Assembly: GCA_903932565.1 (NCBI GenBank)
Contig: CAIZGQ010000800.1
Location: 1 to 7,599 of the forward strand
Length of the DNA: 7,599 nucleotides
DNA from: an uncultured Hyphomicrobiales bacterium
GTDB lineage: Bacteria; Pseudomonadota; Alphaproteobacteria; Rhizobiales; Beijerinckiaceae
Direction of reading: 5' to 3'
The notes under the pieces were generated by a model, which was not told where the DNA came from, ran no database searches, and was given only the letters and a program-made list of their open reading frames with translations. Made by a program: the position numbers and the translations under genes. This document shows, piece after piece, positions 1-6,128 of the stretch. How positions within the stretch are numbered: position 1 is the stretch's first letter; each line of letters begins with the position of its first letter.

Positions 1-120
1 CATTCTTAAACTGAACCATTTGAAGTCTAGTTTTCTTATGGTCTTGCTTTTGAATGGTTGGGACCTTAACTGTAGCTATAGCCCTCCCTACCTTTTGAAA
101 ACTGTGCCCTTTGAAATCTG
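1..120. other. A+T-rich stretch, no convincing gene
   Basis: This stretch is visibly richer in A and T than the DNA after about 220. The hexamer TTTGAA occurs four times, at 19-24, 49-54, 94-99 and 110-115, with irregular spacing. Plus-strand frames are closed by stops. One minus-strand frame is open for roughly 50 codons (about 172 down to the left edge) and gives a Lys/Gln-rich peptide that I do not recognise; it is probably chance. No promoter is called here. Confidence 0.4.
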
Positions 121-687
121 ATGCTCCTAAAGCGGGGATATCAAATGTTTCTGAATTTCAATTTGTTAGATTTCTTTTATCCACTTTATTTCAACCTTTG
201 TTCATTTCTGGAATCTCGTTTCACCTTGTCGCGGGACGGCGTGACCACAATTCTCCTGATCTTCGGAGCTGGCGCTGTTGTCGGAAATTCGATTGCTGGA
301 TTTCTGACCGATAGAATTGGACCGAACAAAACTTTGATTGGGCTTTGCATCTCGCAGATGATCATTATGCCAATGATTACAATGTTGCCGCTGTCACTTT
401 ATCCCTTTGCTCTGCTGGTTGCGATTTGGAGCATTTGCGCCTGGTCATTCATGGTTCCACAACAAGCCCGACTTGCAGCCCTTGATCAACCAAAGACGTC
501 ACTTCTTTTTGCCTTGAACGCCGCTGCCATCTACCTCGGGGGGTCACTTGGCTCATTAGTAGGGGGCAAACTGCTCGGAAGCACAGGCTTAGAGTCACTT
601 GGATTGGGCGGGTCAGTTTTAGTTGCGATTGCGCTCGGAACTTTATGGTTGGTTCCCCGGATGGCATCACGCAAAAGCCTAACATGA
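121..687 (+). pseudogene. MFS transporter, C-terminal half only (5'-truncated)
   Basis: The product resembles the last five to six transmembrane helices of a drug/sugar-exporter-type (DHA1) major facilitator superfamily permease of the inner membrane. Residues 41-59 form one helix, followed by GFLTDRIGPNKTL, which is the second copy of MFS motif A (GxxxDRxG) in the loop between helices 8 and 9. Further hydrophobic helices lie at about 70-90, 95-117, 125-150 and 160-180, and the frame ends in a normal basic tail and TGA. Full-length members have about 390-400 residues, so the first half is absent. Family-like sequence starts only near residue 35 (nt 223). Before that the frame is A+T-rich and atypical, and a stop lies at 112-114. 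The ATG at 121 is therefore only the first available start, not a supported one. The fragment could not form a working 12-helix transporter, and the substrate cannot be told. Confidence 0.75.
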
Positions 688-1111
688 CCAGAAGATTTCA
701 TCCGGATCGAAAGTGTAGAATAGGCCTTCTAAATTATCTGGGACGCGACCGAGATCGAGCACGGGCTGATATGCTGTTATCTCTTTGCTGCATCTGGCCT
801 GCAGACACGCCTGCAGGATGGGTTTAAATTGCAATTGATGGTCGGACATCGCGACGGGCCGCGCTGCGTATGAGTCATCGAAACAGAGGACACCGTGGAC
901 TGCTCAAACCGTCGTGGATAGTTTGCCTTGTGTTGAAACGGGTGCTTGCGAATACACAACTATGGGTGTGCAGTTGATGCTAGTCGAGTGGTCGTTCTCG
1001 CGCGAACGACTTTGAATGCTGGTGAAAGCACGGACGGGACATTAACGCCGCGGGTGCCACCACTGGAGCGTCCGCTTCGGAACGTGTAAATAATTCGAGA
1101 GGTACTGGGGA
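688..1111. other. Intergenic region without a supported gene
   Basis: Between the MFS remnant and the zinc-finger gene I see no credible coding sequence on either strand; open stretches are short and atypical. It holds the inverted repeat at 991-1010 and a pair of CCTGCAG repeats at 798-804 and 810-816. Just before the zinc-finger gene, the frame ending in TGA at 1113-1115 reads CWxKHGRDINAAG-like residues (x is an in-frame TGA). This faintly resembles the zinc-ribbon/RDxNAA end of TnpB-type proteins. The promoter of the downstream operon should lie here, but no -35/-10 pair with good spacing was found. Confidence 0.4.
991..1010. promoter_or_regulatory. Perfect inverted repeat upstream of the zinc-finger/flavoprotein operon
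   Basis: Seven-base arms GTCGTTC (991-997) and GAACGAC (1004-1010) flank a six-base centre, TCGCGC. The dyad lies about 100 bases before the start codon at 1112. It could be an operator for a dimeric regulator of the downstream pair. Alternatively it is a short hairpin ending transcription from the left, since TTT follows at 1011-1013, although that is a very short T run. The repeat is seen directly; its role is inferred. Confidence 0.35.
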
Positions 1112-1417
1112 ATGACGAACGCGTGCTCCCATATTCGCACCCTCAAAACTGTCAAACCCAGTGCACTTGGGTGTGAGGAGTGCCTTAAGATCGGCTCGAT
1201 GTGGCTCCATCTGCGCATATGCCGATTTTGCGGGCACGTCGGCTGCTGTGATCAATCTCCCAACCGTCACGCCACTGCACATTTTCGCGCGACGGGTCAT
1301 CCCATCATCGAAGGGTATGACCCGCCCGAAGGTTGGGGTTGGTGTTATGTCGACGAAACGTTCGTAGAACTTCCAGAGCAGACCCCGCATAACGGGCCGA
1401 TTCCTCGATACTATTAA
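1112..1417 (+). CDS. UBP-type zinc finger protein (small, single domain)
   Basis: This 101-residue protein is a stand-alone ZnF-UBP (BUZ/PAZ) domain. The metal ligands are in the family pattern: C5-x-H7, C21-x2-C24, C37-x2-C40, C45/C46, and H53, H57 and H63, with the hallmark stretch CGHVGCCD at 40-47 and HATAH at 53-57. In eukaryotic USP5 and HDAC6 this domain binds the free C-terminal Gly-Gly of ubiquitin. Aromatic positions lining that pocket seem kept here (W31 in MWLHL, and WCYVDE near residue 77), but the arginine following the CG pair in the eukaryotic proteins is not. Bacteria lack classical ubiquitin, so the ligand is unknown. A GAGAGG ribosome site at 1097-1102 lies nine bases before the ATG. 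The stop is 32 bases before the flavoprotein start, so the two are probably co-transcribed. From memory this pairing recurs in proteobacteria, which suggests a shared function. Confidence 0.88.
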   Translation: MTNACSHIRTLKTVKPSALGCEECLKIGSMWLHLRICRFCGHVGCCDQSPNRHATAHFRATGHPIIEGYDPPEGWGWCYVDETFVELPEQTPHNGPIPRYY

Positions 1418-1432
1418 ATTGAGCCGCTAAGC

Positions 1433-1438
1433 AAAGGA
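1433..1438 (+). promoter_or_regulatory. Ribosome binding site of the flavoprotein gene
   Basis: AAAGGA lies 11 bases before the ATG at 1450. It supports that start and shows that the second gene of the pair has its own translation signal. Confidence 0.5.
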
Positions 1439-1449
1439 CTGGTTGCCCC

Positions 1450-3066
1450 ATGGAAACAATTGGAGCTGATCTTCGTCAGATGCAGCGAACGCCGCTGTCG
1501 CCGAGTCATGTGGCGGCGCTGAGAGGCGCAGGAACTGTTGTCACTTATCCTGCGGGCGAGTTCCTGGCGCGTCCTGGCGAGCGCGTGGATCGTTTCACTT
1601 ATTTGGAGGACGGCGAAATTGAAGTGGTCAACCCCTATTCCGATAAGCGTCACCTGGCTTCGACGCTTGGTCCGACACAGTTTATGGGCGAGATCTCCTT
1701 CCTGACCGGCGGCGTGTGGTCAATGCCCATGCGTGCCGTTCGTGAGACACGCGTCATTGAGGTGTCCCGCGAAGCTATGTTGACACTGATGGCTCAGATC
1801 CCGGAAATGTCCGACATTGTGATTACCGTGCTCGCAGCGCGCCGTCGGCGGCAGCTCGAAGAGCGTGACAGCACTTTGGTGCTAATCGGTGAGGACGTTG
1901 ATCGTAACGTGCGTCGGGTGGCCGAGTTTGCGAGCCGCAACCGCATTCCCTATACGTCACTACCTATCGACAGCGAACAGGCCAAAACAACGGCCGAAAG
2001 CTGCTCCATCACGCCGGCGGAGCCCGCGGTGATTTTTGGCCGTGAGCATGTCGTGGCAGACCCCACGCCAGACAAAGTCGCTCGACTTCTGGGCATGAAC
2101 CTCGACTTCGCGGAGGACGAGGCGTTCGACGTCCTGATCGTTGGCGGAGGCCCAGCCGGCGTTGCGGCCGCGGTCTATGCTGGAGCCGAGGGGTTGTGTG
2201 CACTGGTCTGTGAGGACGTCGCGATCGGCGGTCAGGCTGGAACCTCCAGCCGAATTGAGAATTATATGGGCTTTCCGACCGGCATCTCAGGCGCCGATCT
2301 TATCTGGCGCGGCGAAGTGCAGGCGATGAAATTTGGGACCCGCTTTGCGATGCCTAGGCGGGTGACCCGTCTCGACCGGCTTGACGACGAAAGCTTTTGC
2401 GCGACGTTCGACAACGGCCAGCGGATCCGAGCCAAAGCGGTGGTTGTGGCCACCGGCGTTCAATACCGCCGATTGCCGATAGCAAATCTAACGGAATTTG
2501 AAGGTGCGGGGATCTATTACGCGGCAACAGAAATGGAAGCGCGCGACTGCAAGGGCACAGAGGCGGTCATCATCGGTGGCGGCAATTCAGCAGGTCAGGC
2601 GGCAATGTTCCTCAGTCGGTCGGCCAGCTCCGTACGTCTCCTCGTGCGCGGTTCGTCGCTTGCAGCTTCAATGTCTAGCTACTTGACTAGTCGGCTTGAG
2701 GCCGACCCTGCTATCCAGATCGAGTATGGTGCCGAGGTCACCGCCCTTCACGGCAGTAGTCACCTAGAGTCCGTTACATTTCGAAACTCGGTCACTGGGA
2801 CCGAACATGACGTCAAGACACGCGCACTATTCGTGATGGTCGGCGCGGCCCCAAACACGACGTGGCTAGCGGATTTGATCAAGCTTGACGACAAGGGCTT
2901 CGTCTGCACCGGCGAGGCTGCCGGCGCGCAGTCCCCTTACGCGACCTCGTGCCCAGGAATCTTTGCGGTCGGAGATGTCCGTGCTGGGTCGGTCAAGCGC
3001 GTGGCTTCCGCTGTTGGTGAGGGTTCGGTGGTCATCTCCAAGGTCTGGGAGTTTGTGAATAGGTAG
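1450..3066 (+). CDS. Cyclic-nucleotide-binding domain / thioredoxin-reductase-like FAD oxidoreductase
   Basis: This 538-residue fusion probably acts in the cytoplasm. Residues about 15-130 form a cNMP-binding (CRP-type) beta-roll, with FMGEISFL at 78-85 as the phosphate-binding cassette. The usual Arg-Ala pair of that cassette is displaced, so the ligand may not be cAMP. Residues about 137-215 look like a degenerate thioredoxin/glutaredoxin-like fold without a Cys pair. From 226 onward it is a two-Rossmann flavoenzyme: FAD site GGGPAG (232-237), NAD(P)H site GGGNSAG (376-382), and C-terminal FAD motif GIFAVGDVR (503-511). Where classical thioredoxin reductase has CAxC, this protein has YYAATEMEA (356-364), so no dithiol is present. 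It should still oxidise NAD(P)H through FAD, but its acceptor is unknown; automatic names calling it thioredoxin-disulfide reductase are likely wrong in function. It appears complete and follows the zinc-finger gene closely. Confidence 0.9.
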   Translation: METIGADLRQMQRTPLSPSHVAALRGAGTVVTYPAGEFLARPGERVDRFTYLEDGEIEVVNPYSDKRHLASTLGPTQFMGEISFLTGGVWSMPMRAVRETRVIEVSREAMLTLMAQIPEMSDIVITVLAARRRRQLEERDSTLVLIGEDVDRNVRRVAEFASRNRIPYTSLPIDSEQAKTTAESCSITPAEPAVIFGREHVVADPTPDKVARLLGMNLDFAEDEAFDVLIVGGGPAGVAAAVYAGAEGLCALVCEDVAIGGQAGTSSRIENYMGFPTGISGADLIWRGEVQAMKFGTRFAMPRRVTRLDRLDDESFCATFDNGQRIRAKAVVVATGVQYRRLPIANLTEFEGAGIYYAATEMEARDCKGTEAVIIGGGNSAGQAAMFLSRSASSVRLLVRGSSLAASMSSYLTSRLEADPAIQIEYGAEVTALHGSSHLESVTFRNSVTGTEHDVKTRALFVMVGAAPNTTWLADLIKLDDKGFVCTGEAAGAQSPYATSCPGIFAVGDVRAGSVKRVASAVGEGSVVISKVWEFVNR

Positions 3067-3308
3067 GATGTTGCAGAAGCGCCGCCTGATATTACCATTC
3101 GGCGTCGGATCAAACTTGAATGTGCGATCAGGTTGAGTTGAGGAGCCTCGGCACTTCAATGGGCCGCGCATGGATTGCTTAGTGATCTGCATCTTCCCAT
3201 CAGCGGATTCACCCGCACTCAACCGGTCAAATCATTCAGGACCAACTCGGCTGGCAACGTCACCAACTAAACCCTCACAGCCGACGAAAAATCACCATGC
3301 GATTCCGA
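3067..3308. other. Non-coding region after the flavoprotein gene
   Basis: No supported gene. A weak hairpin, CGCCG (3080-3084) pairing with CGGCG (3100-3104) across a 15-base loop, follows the stop codon but has no T run, so it is not called a terminator. The minus-strand frame here is largely antisense to the flavoprotein 3' end and does not look coding. Confidence 0.4.
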
Positions 3309-3803
3309 TCACGTCGCATTGGAAAAAGAAGCGCCCACCACGCGCCTCTCACCAACACATCTAGCGAAGGAATTCTCCGAATTGGATGGATATTGAAAAG
3401 CTTGCAGCGTTTGCAGAACACTGAAGATTCGGCGCATTCTTCCAATCTTGCAAAGCCATTCGGCCCTAACAGCCAGGCCTCTCAGTCGGACAATGTTACG
3501 AACACGAGCGAAAATGCTCGATTTGTCTTTCGTGCCGAGAGCCTGATCAACGGAATCGTGCATAGACCCGCGACAACTTTGTGCCGATGCTGACAATCTA
3601 GAAACAGGCCCAATTGTCGGATCAGCCCTATCTAGGTAGCTTTTGGAAATTATCACGACGTTCCAATGTGGATCGCATAAATCCGCAAAATCCGTTGGCA
3701 TGAAGGAAGGGATAGTCCTGCTCTCAACCTGCCAGATGTATCCATCGCCTCTTCTTGCAGACACGAACCGTAGTCTGATTTCATCGGGTAAAATGTCTGC
3801 CAT
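3309..3803 (-). pseudogene. Possible hypothetical gene remnant
   Basis: Not recognised. From the ATG at 3803 the first 55 or so residues (MADILPDEIRLRFVSARR, then GDGYIWQVES and further to IISKSYL, near nt 3640) look like genuine protein: mixed charge, an amphipathic pattern and normal residue use. The frame stays plausible upstream to 3851 (IQDARTKAQLLRCAMI) before a TAA at 3852-3854, so the original start may be lost. After about nt 3630 the translation becomes rich in Ser/Arg with no clear pattern, suggesting that only part of a gene survives. No good ribosome site precedes 3803. It could also be a fortuitous open frame; no function is proposed. It is divergent from the protease gene. Confidence 0.33.
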
Positions 3804-3845
3804 AATCATCGCGCATCTCAGCAATTGTGCTTTTGTTCGGGCGTC

Positions 3846-3873
3846 TTGAATTTAAGAAGAGCCCAACTAAATA
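3846..3873 (+). promoter_or_regulatory. Candidate sigma-70-type promoter for the protease gene
   Basis: TTGAAT (3846-3851) and TAAATA (3868-3873) are separated by 16 bases, in an A+T-rich gap about 100 bases before the protease start. The match and spacing are reasonable for a housekeeping promoter, but alphaproteobacterial promoters are poorly predicted by eye. No operator is evident. Confidence 0.3.
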
Positions 3874-3969
3874 TCCCTCAAATAAGTGAAGCTTTGCCGA
3901 ATTTGATCGAGACCGCCGAGGCTGAACGTCATGCAGCCGCGCTCGTGTCGGCATGTCTATGAGGTAATC

Positions 3970-4944
3970 ATGTTGAACGATGAAACTCGAATAAACGAGG
4001 ATGTGCAGCAGGACGCTCTGCTGGATTCCTATTCAAAATCAGTCGCAGACGTCGTTGATCGCGTAGGGCCGACTGTCGTGCGCGTGAATACGCAGTCAGG
4101 CGGGCGCCGCGGCGGAACTGGCTCCGGCGTTATCATCGCCCACGATGGATTGGTTCTCACAAATAGCCACGTGATCGCAAAGTCTCAGCGCGTGCGGCTT
4201 GTGCTGTCAGATGGTTATGAAACCGATGGCGAAGTCTTGGGGGACGATCCGGATACAGATCTCGCTGTCCTCAGGGCCGATGTGCCTTCCAGAACACCGG
4301 CCGCGAAGCTTGGTAACTCTAAGCTACTCCGGCGGGGCCATGTCGTAGTTGCAATCGGAAATCCTCTTGGCTTTGAATCGACAGTGACAACTGGCGTCGT
4401 CTCCGCGCTCGGACGTAGTTTGCGCGCAAGTACCGGTCGATTTATTGAAGATGTTATTCAGACCGATGCTGCGCTCAACCCGGGTAATTCTGGCGGTCCG
4501 TTAGTTGCTACATCGGGTCATGTTGTCGGCATCAATACGGCGATGATTGGGGGAGCTCAGAGCCTGTGTTTTGCAGTATCCAGCAACACCGCCAAGTTTG
4601 TGATCGGCGAAATCATTTCCCATGGACGAGTGCGTAGGGCCTACATCGGCGTTGCGGCGCAAACAGTTCCTGTTCCAAGACATATTGCTCTGGCCACCAG
4701 CGCAGAGCCATATGCGGCCCGCATTCAGGAGCTGAGGCCTGGCGGGCCAGCAGCGTTGGCGGGGCTTCAATTGGGCGACCTAATCATCAGTGTCAATGAT
4801 AGTCCAGTGGGCGGCGTTGACGATTTGGTACGCCAGCTCGGATCTATTTCACTAGAAAAGATTGCGAAAATGACTGCCATTCGTGGTGATAAAGCAATGC
4901 AATTTTTTGTTCGTGCCAGCGAGCGGCCCATGAATCAGACCTAA
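3970..4944 (+). CDS. HtrA/DegP-like serine protease with one PDZ domain, no signal peptide
   Basis: This is a trypsin-like (family S1C) protease of 324 residues from the ATG at 3970. That start is chosen because GAGG at 3961-3964 precedes it; an in-frame ATG at 3931 would add 13 residues without a clear ribosome site. The catalytic triad is complete: His67 in TNSHV, Asp97 in DTDLAVL and Ser174 in NPGNSGGPL. The oxyanion and substrate-pocket stretch around GNPLGFESTVTTGVVS is typical of HtrA proteins. A single PDZ domain covers about residues 230-317, with the RRAYIGV entry and RPGGPAALAGLQLGDLI core. Classical DegP/DegQ proteins are exported, but here the N-terminus (MLNDETRINED) is charged and has no hydrophobic segment, so the protein is probably cytoplasmic or exported another way. 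Such short, signal-less HtrA-like proteins occur in rhizobia. Likely role: quality control or regulated cleavage of misfolded or specific proteins; the target is unknown. Confidence 0.9.
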   Translation: MLNDETRINEDVQQDALLDSYSKSVADVVDRVGPTVVRVNTQSGGRRGGTGSGVIIAHDGLVLTNSHVIAKSQRVRLVLSDGYETDGEVLGDDPDTDLAVLRADVPSRTPAAKLGNSKLLRRGHVVVAIGNPLGFESTVTTGVVSALGRSLRASTGRFIEDVIQTDAALNPGNSGGPLVATSGHVVGINTAMIGGAQSLCFAVSSNTAKFVIGEIISHGRVRRAYIGVAAQTVPVPRHIALATSAEPYAARIQELRPGGPAALAGLQLGDLIISVNDSPVGGVDDLVRQLGSISLEKIAKMTAIRGDKAMQFFVRASERPMNQT

Positions 4945-4951
4945 TTTTAGC

Positions 4952-4985
4952 ATGGAGCTTCGCTTTCAGGCAGGTGGAGCTCCAT
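4952..4985 (+). terminator. Inverted repeat after the protease gene, possible weak terminator
   Basis: Eight-base perfect arms ATGGAGCT (4952-4959) and AGCTCCAT (4978-4985) enclose an 18-base loop and begin 8 bases after the TAA. Only AATTT follows, so this is not a textbook intrinsic terminator. Its position between two convergent genes fits a 3' end structure protecting or ending the protease message. Confidence 0.4.
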
Positions 4986-5215
4986 AATTTGATTGGCTGC
5001 GATTTTGCCCTCAATGATTCGATATTTCCTGTAAGAGATTATGTTAGCGCAGAAATTCTCTACCTATCAAAAGCTTAAACGGCTGGCTAGTTCTGGATGA
5101 CTTCTTCTACTTCGTATCAGCTGTGAAGCGGAAAACGGCTACAGAAAAAAGCTAATCATCGCCCGACATCTGTAAAGACCCCGACCGACCAGCACCCGTC
5201 TTGAATTTGAGCCGT

Positions 5216-5545
5216 TCAGGATCTGACAAGCCAGGTTTCATTCGGGCGCAATCCATCATCTATCGCCCATTTGTAGTGCTGAGTGAGGCCACTGATCGCC
5301 TGTTGCAGCGCAGCTGATGGATTATCGTTCCACGGTCGGCTTGTTCGATACGGAGCATCTTGCCCCGGTGTCTTGATCAGGTGGCTCAACGCAAAGCTCG
5401 TAGCTCCGCCGGGCAGCGTCTCGAGCTGAAGCTCAATTTCCGTCTGGAGCACTCCAAGCCTGAAGCGGTAAAACAGATTTCGATCATCCTTGCTGATGAA
5501 GTGAATCAGATCATCGCCAAGCGGGCCATTCTTATTCAGCGACAT
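5216..5545 (-). CDS. Hypothetical protein downstream of phage terminase
   Basis: A 109-residue soluble protein of unknown function. It has no transmembrane segment, signal peptide or metal motif. The N-terminal half is mixed alpha/beta in appearance (FYRFRLGVLQTEIELQLETL). The C-terminal part, PYRTSRPWNDNPSAALQQA through GLTQHYKWAIDDG to WLVRS, looks like a conserved core, with an amphipathic helix at about 77-97. The start is well supported: AAAGGAAA lies about eight bases before the ATG on the minus strand. It begins 37 bases after the terminase stop on the same strand, so it was probably read in the same packaging operon. The position could suggest a phage accessory or head-related role, but nothing in the sequence shows that. 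It appears complete. Confidence 0.65.
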   Translation of the reverse strand: MSLNKNGPLGDDLIHFISKDDRNLFYRFRLGVLQTEIELQLETLPGGATSFALSHLIKTPGQDAPYRTSRPWNDNPSAALQQAISGLTQHYKWAIDDGLRPNETWLVRS

Positions 5546-5582
5546 GATTTCATTTCCTTTCGTTTAAAGTTTTCAACCTGTC

Positions 5583-6128
5583 TCAGCGCATGCGGTCTTT
5601 GTTTCGGCGTGCGGCCTGAATCGCCTTGTCGAGGAACGCCACAAGCTGGGTCATGCTGTCGACTTGATCCTTGTCGCTGATGTTGGGGAAGCCAGCGACC
5701 TCGTTCAAAAATAGCTCGAGCCATGAAGCTTGGGTTGGGAGAAGGACCCGGCCGTCTGCAATATGTAAGTATGCAACGCCAAACCTATCGATCTTTGAGG
5801 CATTGGGCTTCAGGCCAGGTTGTCCTTCCCGCTCAACAGGGTCCGAAGCCACGCCACTGTTGGTGATATGTCGATAATTATCTCGCCAGAGCCGTTGATA
5901 CACACCCAGACCCACGCCCCGTTCATCGATTACGATGAGGGACGGTCGATCCCGAAAGTCAGCCGACTTGATGGCAGCAAGACCCTCGGGCAGTTTGAGG
6001 CGAAGCCGCTGCACACTAAGAAGATACACCGCGTCGTGCCCGTCTTTGTTTTTTGCCAGCCCCCACGTGGTGCACACACTAGCGTTCCCGCTGATGGTGG
6101 CACCTAGGTCCCACGAGTGCATGAGCAA
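5583..6128 (-). CDS. terL: Phage terminase large subunit, C-terminal nuclease part (frameshifted from its ATPase part)
   Basis: This 181-residue frame is the RNase H-like nuclease domain of a terminase large subunit (Terminase_6C type), which cuts concatemeric phage DNA during packaging. The three metal-binding acids are visible: Asp7 in HSWDLG, Asp68 in IVIDERGVG and Asp157 in DKDQVDS. The stretch LPTQASWLELFLNEVAGFP (residues about 131-149) is also typical. It is not an independent gene: the TTG at 6126-6128 is only the first possible start after the frame changes, and the sequence continues in register with the upstream ATPase frame once one base is added to the C tract at 6139-6147. The two frames overlap by 25 bases. 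The nuclease residues are intact, so the break is either recent or a sequencing error. Downstream lies the 109-residue hypothetical gene. Confidence 0.85.
   Translation of the reverse strand: MLMHSWDLGATISGNASVCTTWGLAKNKDGHDAVYLLSVQRLRLKLPEGLAAIKSADFRDRPSLIVIDERGVGLGVYQRLWRDNYRHITNSGVASDPVEREGQPGLKPNASKIDRFGVAYLHIADGRVLLPTQASWLELFLNEVAGFPNISDKDQVDSMTQLVAFLDKAIQAARRNKDRMR

Noticed and set aside
1..172. Roughly 50-codon open minus-strand frame at the left edge
   Set aside because: The Lys/Gln-rich peptide has no recognisable pattern and the A+T-rich context makes chance openness likely.
798..816. Paired CCTGCAG repeats
   Set aside because: Two short copies of a palindromic hexamer-based motif in a gene-free region are compatible with chance.
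980..1390. 136-codon open frame on the minus strand
   Set aside because: It is antisense to the well-supported zinc-finger gene and its translation shows no family pattern.
2866..3222. 118-codon minus-strand frame overlapping the end of the flavoprotein gene
   Set aside because: More than half lies antisense to a confident gene, the rest is low-complexity in character, and there is no ribosome site.
3067..3930. nod box, NifA-type TGT-N10-ACA or sigma-54 promoter
   Set aside because: I looked because the window seems rhizobial, but no convincing match to these elements was found.
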